From JACVRW01 sp963808545 (GTDB lineage Bacteria; Actinomycetota; Thermoleophilia; Solirubrobacterales; Thermoleophilaceae), in assembly GCA_963808545.1 (NCBI GenBank), contig CAWEGB010000002.1:1-64000 (forward strand): 64,000 nt of DNA, given 5' to 3'. Position 1 is the stretch's first letter, and each line of letters starts with the position of its first letter. The position numbers and the translations under genes were made by a program. This document shows positions 9,221-18,200 of this stretch, one piece after another. The notes below the pieces were generated by a model. It saw only the letters and a list, made by a program, of their open reading frames with translations, made no database searches and had not been told where the DNA came from.

Positions 9221-10167
9221 CACTCGTACACCTGCCGGTACTTGCGCACGAAGCGGATCGAGATGAGGTTCATGATCAGCGTGATCACGAACAGGGTGGC
9301 CCCCACGGCGAAGATCGTCTTGTAGGCGATCGAGCCGGTGGCGATGTCGCCCTTTGCCGTGGAGGCGATAAAGGCGGTCATCGTTGCCATGGGCTCGGTG
9401 GGGTTGGGGTTCATCGTGGCCACCAGGCCCGCGGCGATCACCACGACCATGGTCTCGCCCACGGCGCGGGAGATCCCGAGCACGATCGAGGCCACGATCC
9501 CGGACAGGGCGGCGGGGAAGACGACGCGCATGGTGGTCTGCAGCTTGGACGCGCCGAGGCCGAACGAGCCCTCGCGCAGCGACTGGGGCACGGCGGACAT
9601 CGAGTCCTCGGAGATCGAAGCCACCGTGGGGACGATCAGGAAACCGATGATGATGCCTGCGGACAGCGCGTTGAAGATGCCCACGTCGATGCCGACCAGG
9701 CCGCGGAGCAACTCGGGGGTGAAGAAGGTGAGCGCGAAGTAGCCGAAGACGATCGTGGGCACTCCGGCGAGCAGCTCCAAGATCGGCTTGACGGTCTTGC
9801 GAACCGCGGGCCGGGCGTACTCGGCCAGGTAGATCGCCGCCGCCAGGCCGAGCGGGATGGCGACGAGCATGGCGATCGCGGTGATCGTGAACGTGGCCAG
9901 GATCAGCGGAAGCACCCCGAAGCTGGCCGGCTCGATCAGCGGAGACCACTCCGTGCCGAAGAGGAAGTCCGCAACGCCGACTTCGCTGAGGAAGCTGACC
10001 GTCTCCTCCAGCAGGGATATGACGATCCCGGTGGTGGTCAGGACCGAGATGAACGCCGCCAGCATGAGAAGGCCCTTGATGAGGTCCTCCCCCCAACGGC
10101 GGCGGGCCGCACGGAGGCGTGGTGCCTCCGCGCGGCCCTCTGCTGCGGTTGCCGAGCCGGCTTCCAC
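9220..10167 (-). CDS. pstC: phosphate ABC transporter permease PstC
   Basis: 315 residues with six predicted transmembrane helices. The EAA loop is SLREGSFGLGASKLQTTMRVVFPAA-like (two halves, centred about residue 215). FLFGTEWSP after the first helix is a typical PstC feature. With PstA it forms the membrane channel that receives phosphate from PstS. The start is GTG, immediately after the pstS stop (TAG GTG). Intact, unlike its two neighbours pstA and pstS. Confidence 0.95.
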   Translation of the reverse strand: MEAGSATAAEGRAEAPRLRAARRRWGEDLIKGLLMLAAFISVLTTTGIVISLLEETVSFLSEVGVADFLFGTEWSPLIEPASFGVLPLILATFTITAIAMLVAIPLGLAAAIYLAEYARPAVRKTVKPILELLAGVPTIVFGYFALTFFTPELLRGLVGIDVGIFNALSAGIIIGFLIVPTVASISEDSMSAVPQSLREGSFGLGASKLQTTMRVVFPAALSGIVASIVLGISRAVGETMVVVIAAGLVATMNPNPTEPMATMTAFIASTAKGDIATGSIAYKTIFAVGATLFVITLIMNLISIRFVRKYRQVYE

Positions 10168-11128
10168 CTAGGTGCCGGCTCCGCCCAGCGCGGTCTTGGC
10201 CTTGTCGGCCTGCGCCTGGCTCATGGGCACGATCGCCGAAGCCTCGGCGATGGACTGGTAGTTCTCGACGACGTAGTCCATGAAAGCCTTGACCTGAGGC
10301 TTCTTGATCGCCTCGGCGCTCGGGTACATGAACAGCGGCCGCGAGAGCGGCTTGTAGGAGCCGTCCGCGATCGTCTCGGAGCTGGGCTCGATGCAGCCGT
10401 CGCCCGGCGTCGACCGAAACGAGCCCCAGCTTGTCCTGGTTCTGCTCGTAGTAGGAGAAGCCGAAGTAGCCGAGACCGCCGTCCTCGCCCTCGACGCCCT
10501 GAACCAGCACGTTGTCGTCCTCGGAGGGCTGGTAGTCCTTGCGGCTGTTGCCCTCCTCACCGTTGATCTCTTCGGTGAAGAACTCGAACGTGCCCGAGTC
10601 GGTGCCGGGGCCGAACAGGCTTAGCTCGGTGTCCGGCAGCTTGGGATCGATTGCGCTGAGGTCCTTGACCTTCGACCCCGACTCCCACAGCTGCTTGAGC
10701 TGGTCGGTCGTCATGCAGTCGACCTTGAGATTGGGGTTGGTCACGACGGAGATGCCGTCGTTGGCCACCTGCACCTCGGTGTAGGACACGCCCTCCTTCT
10801 TGCAGAGCGGGACCTCTTCCTCTTCGTCGATCGGACGAGAGGCGTCCGAGATGTCGGTCTCGCCGGCGCAGAACTTCTCGAAGCCGCCGCCGGTGCCCGA
10901 TGTGCCGACCGTGATCCGCACGTCGGGGTTCTGGGCCTGGAATTCTTCGGCTGCCGCCTGGGCGAACGGCCCGACGGTGCTGGAGCCGTCGATGCGGATG
11001 GAACCGGAGACGCTTTCTCCGCCTCCACCACCCCCGCTGCCGCCGTCGCCGCTGTCTTCGTCGTCGCCACAGGCGGCCGCGCCAAGGGCGAGGACGCCGC
11101 ACGCGGCGAACGCGAGGAGCTTCCTCAT
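10168..11128 (-). pseudogene. pstS: phosphate-binding lipoprotein PstS, frameshifted
   Basis: The N-terminal part reads a lipoprotein signal (KLLAFAACGVLALGAAAC, then a Gly/Ser/Asp linker), followed by phosphate-binding PstS motifs SIRIDGSSTVGPF and ITVGTSGTGGGFEKF. After GLVSVDAG the frame changes. The rest (CIEPSSETIADGSYKPLSRPL and FMDYVVENYQ) continues one base away to the TAG just before pstC. One extra G in the run at 10403-10405 explains it exactly. I prefer the second ATG (11128), with AAGGAG eight bases before it, to the first (11134), which is only two bases from it. If real, the mutation removes the C-terminal lobe of the phosphate receptor. Confidence 0.85.
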
Positions 11129-11189
11129 GCGCATGTCTCCTTCTCTGGGGTCATTACGGCAGCGACACTCACAGCGGCCCGGCACCAGT

Positions 11190-11233
11190 CTGTTATTCAG
11201 CTGTCGCGCTCTTGTGAAAAAGGTGTGAAGGTC
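11190..11233 (-). promoter_or_regulatory. Pho-box-like array of four 11-bp direct repeats upstream of pstS
   Basis: Four contiguous 11-bp units start at 11190, 11201, 11212 and 11223. Every unit has GT at positions 3-4. The third, TTGTGAAAAAG, and fourth, GTGTGAAGGTC, match best. On the minus strand these read as TTCACA repeats with an 11-nt period, like the direct repeats bound by PhoB/PhoP-class regulators. The array lies about 60 nt before the pstS start and touches the stop of the upstream regulator gene. Likely a binding site for one of the two regulators encoded next to it. Confidence 0.6.
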
Positions 11234-11561
11234 AGTCCGACGACAGCCGGTAGCCGAAGCCGAAATGCGTGTGGATGAACTGACGATCCGGCCGGGCTCG
11301 CTGGAGCTTCTGGCGCAACTTGCCCACGTAGACGTCCACCGAGCGGTCGGACTTGCGGTACGGCTCGCCCCACACCACCCGGTAGAGCTCCTCACGGCTG
11401 ACGATGCGGTCGTGGCGCTCGGCCAGGGCGGTGAGCAGCTCGAGCTCCCGTACGGTGAGCGCCAGCCGCTCGCCGTCCACCAGCGCGCTGAACTCGGTCG
11501 GCCGGATCTCGAGGTCGCCGATGTTGAACGCTTCGCTCACGCTGTTCGTCATCGCCTCCAT
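11232..11561 (-). CDS. PhoB/OmpR-type winged-helix DNA-binding protein without receiver domain
   Basis: 109 residues consisting only of the trans_reg_C winged helix: LTVRELELLTALAERHDRIVSREELYRVVWG, then the recognition-helix region RSVDVYVGKLRQKLQ and the wing IHTHFGFGYRL. No receiver domain precedes it, so it cannot be phosphorylated itself. It is about half identical to the DNA-binding half of the divergent full-length regulator. It lies directly upstream of pstS in the same direction, with Pho-box arrays on both sides. Two ATGs (11561 and 11552) are possible; GGAGG is two bases before the second, so the start is unsure. Confidence 0.85.
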   Translation of the reverse strand: MEAMTNSVSEAFNIGDLEIRPTEFSALVDGERLALTVRELELLTALAERHDRIVSREELYRVVWGEPYRKSDRSVDVYVGKLRQKLQRARPDRQFIHTHFGFGYRLSSD

Positions 11562-11579
11562 TGGCCGAGCGACTGTTCC

Positions 11580-11585
11580 AGCTAA
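11580..11585 (-). promoter_or_regulatory. candidate -10 box for the receiver-less regulator
   Basis: TTAGCT on the minus strand, 11 bases downstream of the second Pho-type array. PhoB-class boxes usually replace the -35 element and end about ten bases before the -10, so the spacing supports control of this gene by the array. Confidence 0.35.
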
Positions 11586-11596
11586 GTGCGGAATGT

Positions 11597-11640
11597 CCGT
11601 TATCTCGCCGTTGTCGGGCTGTGAAAAAGCTGTAAATCAC
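11597..11640 (-). promoter_or_regulatory. second Pho-box-like array of four 11-bp repeats between the two regulators
   Basis: Units start at 11597, 11608, 11619 and 11630. The third (CTGTGAAAAAG) differs by one base from the third unit of the array near pstS, and the first units also match in register (both contain GTTAT). The array is in the same orientation relative to the receiver-less regulator as the first is to pstS. It is also 40 nt upstream of the divergent full-length regulator. Confidence 0.6.
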
Positions 11641-11679
11641 GGGGGTGCCGCTTGCCCCTGGCGTAGACTCTCGCGGCGG

Positions 11680-12462
11680 ATGTCGGACCTGCGTCTAGCG
11701 ATCCTCGACTCAGATTCGGGATTCGTCCGTGTGCTGGTCAAGCGCGCGGGCGATCTCGGCTGGCAATATCGCCGCCTCGAAGCCCCTCCCCGCACCGAGG
11801 AGTTCGTGGCCATGCGCGTCAACGCGGTGGTGGTCGACCTGGCCCTGCTCGGGGGTGGCGCCTGGGAGTTCCTGGAGAAGCTCTCCGCCGCACTGCCGGG
11901 GCTGGGCATCGTGGTCTGCACGGGGCGCTCGACGGTCTCGCAACGCGTCCGGGGCCTGCGCCTGGGGGCCGACGATTGGGTCACCAAGCCCTGCCACCCA
12001 GAAGAGGTGCTGGCCAGGGTCGAGGCCGTGGTGCGCCGGCGCAAGCGCGCGTCGGCGCGCGTCGAGACCGGCCCGCTGGTGGCCGGGGACCTCGAGATCC
12101 GGGCCGACCAGTTTCAGGCGTTCGCGCGCGGCCAGAGCGTCGACCTCACCCGGCGCGAGTTCGAGGTGCTGCAACTACTCGCCCAGGCGGAGGGCAAGGT
12201 CCTCCAGCGCGAGGAGATCTACCAGGCCGTGTGGGGCTACGCGATGGCCCACGGCGACCGCTCGGTGGACGTGTTCATCCGCAAGGTCCGCCAGAAGCTC
12301 GAGAAGGCCTCCTCGGACTGGAGCTACATCCACACCCACTTCGGGGTGGGCTATCGCTTCGATCCCGAGGCTGCGCGGCCGGACGTCGCCGCGCCGGCCG
12401 TCGCCGAAGCACCCGAGACGGCACCCGAGGTCGTCGTCGGCGACGGGGCTACGCCGCTCTAG
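11680..12462 (+). CDS. PhoB/OmpR-family response regulator
   Basis: 260 residues. The receiver domain (1-120) has the acidic pair LDSD (residues 10-12), the predicted phospho-acceptor Asp53 in VVVDLALL and Lys103 in WVTKPCHP. The winged helix (about 135-235) has REFEVLQLLAQAEGKV, the recognition region RSVDVFIRKVRQKLE and IHTHFGVGYRFD. An Ala/Glu/Pro-rich tail of about 25 residues follows. ATG at 11680, ten bases after TAGACT. Its neighbours (pst-phoU and the Pho-type arrays) make phosphate control the likely role. The partner kinase is not in the window. Confidence 0.85.
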   Translation: MSDLRLAILDSDSGFVRVLVKRAGDLGWQYRRLEAPPRTEEFVAMRVNAVVVDLALLGGGAWEFLEKLSAALPGLGIVVCTGRSTVSQRVRGLRLGADDWVTKPCHPEEVLARVEAVVRRRKRASARVETGPLVAGDLEIRADQFQAFARGQSVDLTRREFEVLQLLAQAEGKVLQREEIYQAVWGYAMAHGDRSVDVFIRKVRQKLEKASSDWSYIHTHFGVGYRFDPEAARPDVAAPAVAEAPETAPEVVVGDGATPL

Positions 12463-12545
12463 GCACCGGAGCTGGACGCGGGGTCATCCCGCGCGCCAGC
12501 AATCGCCGCGGCGCGGCGGAGGTCAGCAGGGAGGCGAGTGGCTCG

Positions 12546-12809
12546 TCAGCCAGCAACCGCCTGGCCTCGCCCAGCTGGGGCGGCCCGTGCCGCTGGGCCG
12601 TGATCGCCGAGCAGAGACGGGGCGGTGAGCTGGGCCAGGGCCCCGTGATCCAGCTCGCGCCTCAGCCCACGGGCCCCGTACAGCGCCAACACCAGGAGCG
12701 GAGACGCGTAGGCCAGCAGCTCCGGATGGCCAGCGAGCGCGAGCACCAGCACCAGCGCCGAGGTGACGCAGGTGGCCAGCAGGAGCAGGCGCCGGTCGGA
12801 CGCGGGCAT
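12546..12809 (-). CDS. small membrane protein of unknown function (frame possibly broken at the 3' end)
   Basis: 87 residues with two hydrophobic stretches (about 7-27 and 30-47) followed by a charged, basic segment. Not recognised. Past about residue 66 the composition turns low-complexity. A neighbouring frame continues with better-looking sequence (ARRLLADEPLASLLT) to a stop near 12450, so one indel around 12610 may have shortened the gene by about 50 codons. Confidence 0.4.
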   Translation of the reverse strand: MPASDRRLLLLATCVTSALVLVLALAGHPELLAYASPLLVLALYGARGLRRELDHGALAQLTAPSLLGDHGPAARAAPAGRGQAVAG

Positions 12810-12862
12810 CGTTACTCAGAGTACATGCGGTGGTTTGGGCGTTGCCATACTTGGGTCCCGCG

Positions 12863-13348
12863 ATGTCCAGAAATCAGCGAATCGTGCTGGTCGTCGCGGC
12901 ACTCGCCGTGGCCGTGATCGCGTTCGTGATCGTGAGCCCGGGCTCCGACGAGGAGAGCGGCGGCGAGCAGGCCGCGCAGACCACCACCACCGAAACTCAG
13001 ACGGAGACCGAGACGGAGGCCGAGTCCGTTCCGGAAACGCAGACGCAGCCCGAGCCGCCGCCGGAGCCCTCGGTCACCCGCATACAGATCCAGGGGGGCC
13101 AGGTGGTGGGTGGGCCCAAGGAGATCGAGACGGCCAAGGGCGATCCGGTACGGATCGTGGTGGCTGCGGACTCAGCCGACGAGATCCATCTTCACGGCTA
13201 CGACATCACCAAGAACGCGGCTCCCGGCGCGCCCGCGCGCTTCAGCTTCAAGGCGAATCTCGAAGGGGTCTTCGAGATGGAGAGCCACACGGCGGAGGAC
13301 GCCGGTCAGAATCCGCTCGTGGCCAACCTCGTCGTGAACCCCTCCTGA
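12863..13348 (+). CDS. membrane-anchored cupredoxin-like protein
   Basis: 161 residues: an N-terminal anchor (IVLVVAALAVAVIAFVIV), a Thr/Glu/Pro-rich stalk (about 28-68), then a small beta domain. The motif DEIHLHGYDI and C-terminal GVFEMESHTAEDAG resemble cupredoxin folds in which His residues bind copper, although the usual Cys ligand is missing. Extracytoplasmic. Seven bases separate it from the membrane protein downstream, so the two probably work together. ATG at 12863 is the first start that gives a normal anchor. Confidence 0.7.
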   Translation: MSRNQRIVLVVAALAVAVIAFVIVSPGSDEESGGEQAAQTTTTETQTETETEAESVPETQTQPEPPPEPSVTRIQIQGGQVVGGPKEIETAKGDPVRIVVAADSADEIHLHGYDITKNAAPGAPARFSFKANLEGVFEMESHTAEDAGQNPLVANLVVNPS

Positions 13349-13355
13349 TCCTCCC

Positions 13356-14726
13356 GTGATCCAGCTGGCGCACGGGTTGGTCGCCCGGTCCGACCTCCCC
13401 ATCCCCGAGTGGCTGTTCGGCTGGGCGGCCGCGATGGTCCTGGTCGTCTCCTTCGTCGCCCTGGCCGTGCTGTGGCCCGAGCCCAAGCTCGACAAGGACG
13501 GATGGCGTCCGCTTCCCGGCGGCCTGGGGCGCGTTCTCACGAGCCGCCCGGTCGAGATCGTCTGCGGGGCGATCGGGGCCTTCCTGCTGGTGGTGGTCGT
13601 GTACACCGGCCTCGAGGGGGTGCAGAGCTCCACCGCCAACTTCGCCCCCACCTTCATCTACGTGATCTTCTGGCTCGCGCTGGTGCCGCTCAGTGTCCTT
13701 TTCGGGGACGTCTTCCGGGCGTTCAACCCATGGCGCGCCATCGGGCGCGCGGTGGCGGGAGTGGCCAAGCCGCTCAACCGCGGCCGGCTGCCCGCTCCTC
13801 TCCCGTATCCGGAGAAGCTCGGGCGCTGGCCCGCGGCGCTGGGCATCTTCGCCTTCGCGGCCCTCGAGCTGGTGGCGGCCAACGGGGACCAGCCAGAGAA
13901 CCTGGCCATCGCCACGCTCATCTACTCCGCGGCCACGTTCATCGGCATGGCCCTGTACGGCATCGAGGCCTGGATGGACCGCGGCGAGGCCTTCTCTGTC
14001 TACTTCAACCTCTACTCGCGGCTCGCCCCCGTGGGGACGAGGGACGGAGAGCTGGGATTGCGCAAGCCGCTGTCGGGTCTCGCCGCCCTGCGGCCCGCCG
14101 CCGGGACAGTGGCCCTCCTGGCGGTGATCATCGGCTCGGTCAGCTTCGACGGGGCGTCCGAGGCGTCGCCGTGGACCTCGATCGCACCCGACATCGCCCA
14201 GTTCTTCCAGGACGTCGGGCTGTCGCCCCAGAACGCCCTCGAGCTCACCTTCCTGATCGGACTGCTGGCCGCGGTCCTGTTCGTCTTCGCCTTCTACCGC
14301 CTCGGCGTGCTCGGCGCGAAGAGCGTGGGCGGGGGATTCAGCGCCGACCGGCTGGCCAACGCCTTCGTCCACTCACTCGTCCCGATCGCGCTCGCCTACA
14401 CCGCCGCGCACTACTTCACGCTGCTGCTCTTCCAGGGTCAGGCGATCGTGTTCCTCTCCTCCGACCCGCTGGGCGACGGCAGCGACCTGTTCGGCACCGC
14501 CAACGACCAGATCGATTACACGATCATCGGCGGCGAGGCCACCTGGTACTGGCAGGTGGCGTTCGTGGTCGCCGGCCACGTGGCCGCGCTGGTCCTGGCC
14601 CACGACCGGGCCCTCCAGCTCTACGACGACGCCCGCCTTGCGGTGCGCTCCCAGTACTGGATGCTGGCCGTGATGGTGGGCTTCACGAGCCTCGCGCTCT
14701 GGCTGCTGTCGCAGTCGAACGTGTGA
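13356..14726 (+). CDS. polytopic membrane protein (family sometimes named fenitrothion hydrolase)
   Basis: 456 residues with about 10-11 hydrophobic helices. Recognisable segments are LPIPEWLFGWAAAMVLVVSF near the N-terminus, VFRAFNPWRAIG, and AYTAAHYFTLLLFQGQ with a His-Tyr pair inside a helix. Actinobacterial proteins of this kind are often annotated as fenitrothion hydrolase, but nothing here shows a hydrolase site. Pairing with a cupredoxin-like gene suggests a membrane redox or metal role instead. GTG start at 13356. Confidence 0.65.
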   Translation: MIQLAHGLVARSDLPIPEWLFGWAAAMVLVVSFVALAVLWPEPKLDKDGWRPLPGGLGRVLTSRPVEIVCGAIGAFLLVVVVYTGLEGVQSSTANFAPTFIYVIFWLALVPLSVLFGDVFRAFNPWRAIGRAVAGVAKPLNRGRLPAPLPYPEKLGRWPAALGIFAFAALELVAANGDQPENLAIATLIYSAATFIGMALYGIEAWMDRGEAFSVYFNLYSRLAPVGTRDGELGLRKPLSGLAALRPAAGTVALLAVIIGSVSFDGASEASPWTSIAPDIAQFFQDVGLSPQNALELTFLIGLLAAVLFVFAFYRLGVLGAKSVGGGFSADRLANAFVHSLVPIALAYTAAHYFTLLLFQGQAIVFLSSDPLGDGSDLFGTANDQIDYTIIGGEATWYWQVAFVVAGHVAALVLAHDRALQLYDDARLAVRSQYWMLAVMVGFTSLALWLLSQSNV

Positions 14727-14760
14727 CGCCAGGCGACCGCTATGCTCGGCAATCGCCTAA

Positions 14761-14834
<74 letters not shown>

Positions 14835-14839
14835 CTCTC

Positions 14840-15055
14840 AGGACGGCCCCCGGAGTAGCGCTCAAGGGATCTTGAGCGCCGTTTCCGGGCTCCAGGCCCG
14901 GCGAATCGTCGAGCGGCGTGATCGCCGCGGCGAGCCGCTCGCGGAGGAAGAGCCAGCGGCGCCCGACACGCCTGGCAGGAAGATCGCCGCGCCGCGCGAG
15001 TTCGTGCACGGTCGAGCGCGGGATACCCAGCCTCGGCCGCCTCGGTCGTCGACAT
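14840..15055 (-). pseudogene. excisionase-like MerR/HTH_17 DNA-binding protein, frameshifted remnant
   Basis: From ATG 15055 the reading is MSTTEAAEA. One frame over it continues GIPRSTVHELARRGDLPARR, then VGRRWLFLRERL. Together these form the HTH_17/excisionase pattern (TTxEAAxxLGIPRSTVxxLxRRGxLPAxRVGRRW). The break lies near 15030 and fits loss of two bases. No stop follows before the frame runs antisense into tRNA-Asp at 14834. Such proteins are excisionases or small regulators of integrative elements. The end given is approximate. Confidence 0.6.
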
Positions 15056-15059
15056 TGCG

Positions 15060-15270
15060 CCGTGCTGCACGTCGGCGACGGAGGGCTCTGCGTGATTCCA
15101 GGTCTCCGCCGAGCCGGCGCAGGGCTGGCGGTGCTTCGGCTGCCGGAGGGGCGGGCGAATCTACGACCTCGCGTCGCTGATGTCCGGTGGCCCGTGGGGG
15201 CGGGAGCTCAGGGGCGAGGCGTTCCGGGCGGCGCAGGAGGTCGTGGCCGCGGTGGTCACCTGGCCTGCTG
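15060..15270 (+). pseudogene. CHC2 zinc-finger (DNA primase-like) fragment
   Basis: From 15111 one frame reads EPAQGWRCFGCRRGGRIYDL, then ASLMSGGPWGRELRGEAF. This matches the second half of a CHC2 zinc finger (CFGC followed by GG.IYDLA) as in primase-like replication proteins of actinobacterial integrative elements and phages. The upstream part (LHVGDGGLCV) is in another frame, and a stop at 15093 separates them. The N-terminal Cys/His pair and any start are gone. The 3' end is overwritten by the convergent AfsR-like gene. Decayed and not functional. Confidence 0.55.
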
Positions 15271-15272
15271 CC

Positions 15273-18200
15273 TCAGCCGTGGGGCAAGTTCGGAGCAGCC
15301 GGCGCGTGCGCGCCTGTCTGCGCCAGCGCCGCTGCTTTGGACGCGTCGCTCTGCATGCCGAGCGACTGGTACGTCGCCTGAGCCCGCCACAGGAGCTTTT
15401 CCGCCCGCTCTTGGTCTCCCTGGCTACTCCGCCGGAGCAGCATGCGGGCATAGTCCTTCTGCGTGTGTGCGAGCGAGGGGCGAGCCCCCATTGTCTCGTT
15501 CATTCGAAGCGCCTCCTCGAAGTGTCGCGCCGCTTCCTCGAAGCGGCCCAGCAGGGTCGCGAGGATGCCGAGCGGCCGGCTGCTGGAGTCGAGCGCGAGC
15601 TCGGGGACGGCTACGGCATTGAGCGAGCCGTAGGGCAGGAGGAGCTCGTAGAGCGGAGCGGCCCGGTCGGCGTCACCGAGGATCGCGCAGGTATCCGCGA
15701 GCAGACAGATGCTGAGGAGCCATTCCTCGTCGACGTGCCAGTTCGACAGGTCGCGGCGCGTGAGCTCGTGGAGGAGCGCCTCCGCCTCTTCGGTGCGCTC
15801 CAGGCGGGCAAAGACCTGGGCGAGAATTGCCCCGTGCACGAGGGGCGAGGGAAACTCGTCCGGGTGGTCACTCACCTCGCTCACGAAGTCGTCGAGTCGT
15901 CTTTGCTCGCGGTGCAGCAGGAACAGCTGCATCTTGCGTGTCGCCACAGCGCCCCAGGCCAGCACGCGTTCGCCGATCGCCGCCGCTCCCTCGATCAGCT
16001 CTGGGGCCTCGGCGAACCGGCCCTGTGACAGGGCGAGCGTCGTCTGCGCCACGGCGAGCGCCCAGAGTTGGGCGGGCTGCCTGAGCTCGTCCGCGACTCG
16101 GCTCATCGAGGCGAGCTCGGCCGCGCGGCGATCGGGGTCGCCGAGCTCCCAAGCGGCCCAGAACGATTGCTCGTGCCCGTCGAAGAGCCGCTCCCTGTCT
16201 CCGGTCCCGGCGACGAGCGAGACAATCTCTTCCCCTGCGGCCAACCGCCTGTGGACGTTGTGGGGTCCGTGCAGGGCGGCGTCCGCTGCGGCGAGCGCAT
16301 AGGCGAGCGTTGCGGGGTCGCCGATCCTGCGCGCGATCTGGATGGCCTCCTCGGATATTCGCTCGCGGCGCGCCCGTGAGGGTCCGTGGCGCAGCGCCGC
16401 GGCGAGGCGCGACATCAGCTGGACCCGCAGCACGCTGTCGGCTTTACCCAGCGCGGAGAGCCCGTCCTCGAGGAGCGGGACGAGCCTCTCGTCGGTTAGG
16501 GCGTGCGTCCACAGGAACCTTCCCCCGTAGCCGGCGGCCGCGCGGGAGAGCATCTCGGCCAGCTGCGCGGAGCGTGCGAGGTCGGCCGCGCGTAGGCAGG
16601 TCGACTTCGCTCCCGGATCATCCCCGGCCCGGCCCTGCGCGTCGGCGAGGGCGAGGAGCAACTCACAGCGGAGCTCGGCGGTTGCGGCGGCGTCCAGCCC
16701 GAGCGCCTCGAGCGCCATCTTGTACAGGCGCACGGCCTCCTCGTACGCGAGCAGGGCGGCAGCGCGGGCTCCGGCCCGGCGGGCGTAGTCGATCGCCTTC
16801 TCGCTGGTGCCACCCGCGGCAGACTCGAAGAAGTGGTGCGCGAGCTCCGCGAGATGGGCGTTGAGGTCCGATGAGTAGAGGACCTCGAGGGCTTCGCCGA
16901 CCTGCCGGTGCAGCTGTACCCGGCTACTTCGCGACAGGCGGTGGTATGCGGCCTCCTGGATCAGGGCGTGGGCGAAGCGCATGCGGCCGATCAGTCCCGG
17001 AACCTCCGAGGCGACGCGCGCCTTGATCGCCTCGTCGAGCAACTCGAGGATGGCGCCCCGCTCACGTCCGCTGACGAGCGCCAGCGCATCGAGATCGAAC
17101 TCGCGGCCGAGCACCGAGGCCTGGGCGAGTAGGCGGCTGCAGTCGTCCGACAGGTGGCGTAGACGGCGGCCGATCACCTCCCTCACGCTCTCGGGGATCG
17201 CGAGCGGCGTCATCGCCGGCTCAGCAAGGCCCCTCTCCGCGGCGAGCAGCCGCACGATCTCGCCGACGAAGAGAGGGTTGCCCTCGGTCTCGGCGTGCAC
17301 CGCCGGCCCCAACTCCGCTGCGGACGAGCCGGGCGCGGCGAGCTCGATGAAGCGGGCGACGTCGGTCTCGCCGAGGCCGGCCAGCGGCAGCGTTCGCGTG
17401 ACCGGCTCGCGAGTCAGCTCCGTGACGGTGGTCGTGAGCGGATCCGACAGTGTCGGATCGACGTCCCGGTACGCGCCGACGATCAGCAGGCGGCTCTCGC
17501 GAAGCTCGCGGGCGACGAACTGAAGAAGCAGCAGCGAGGGCTCGTCGGCCGCGTGCAGGTCGTCCAGCACGACTACCAGTGGCCGGCTGGCCGCCGCGCT
17601 CTTCAGGAAGGCGGTCATGGAATCGAAGAGTCGGAAGCGCGCTCCCTCGGACTCGAGCTGGGGCGCGGGCGGCAGATCGGGGAGGAGATCGCGGAGCTCA
17701 GGGAAGAGCCGGGCGAGGTCGGCGGCTCCCTCGCGAAGTTCGGATCGGAGACTTTCCGCGTCGGTATCGCGAAGATACGGCCGCAGGGACTGGACCCAGG
17801 GCCAGTAGGCGGGGGCGCCGCCCGCCTCCCAGCAGCGGCCGACCAGGACTCGCGCGCCGCGCGCTTTCGCTTGTGCGATCAGCTCCTCGGCGAGGCAGCT
17901 CTTGCCGATCCCTGGCTCGCCGACCAGCAGGAACAGCCCGCCGCGGCCCGCGAAGGCGTTATCGAGACCGCCGACGAGCTCAGCCAGCTCGCGGTCGCGA
18001 CCGATTAGGGCGCCCCTGGCGGTCTCCACTGCCGACTCGTCCGCCGCTGGCTGCTCCGCCGCCAGGTGGAGTTCGGGGTCCTGCGCGAGTATCGCCCGCT
18101 CGAGCTCGCGGAGCCGCTCACCAGGTTCGATGCCCAGCTCCTCGACCAGTGTCCTGCGGGCGTCCTGGTACGCCTGCAGCGCGTCCGCCTGACGCTCCGA

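Noticed and set aside
9140..11395. A 751-codon frame running through pstS, pstC and pstA
   Set aside because: Only its PstS part and the last 26 codons are meaningful; the join results from frame breaks and GC bias.
12984..13066. Thr/Glu/Pro-rich tract as a tandem repeat
   Set aside because: Simple low-complexity stalk of a membrane-anchored protein, not a regular repeat.
15180..16028. Plus-strand 282-codon frame overlapping the AfsR-like gene
   Set aside because: Only its first 30 or so codons (CHC2 remnant) are meaningful; the rest is antisense to a well-supported gene.
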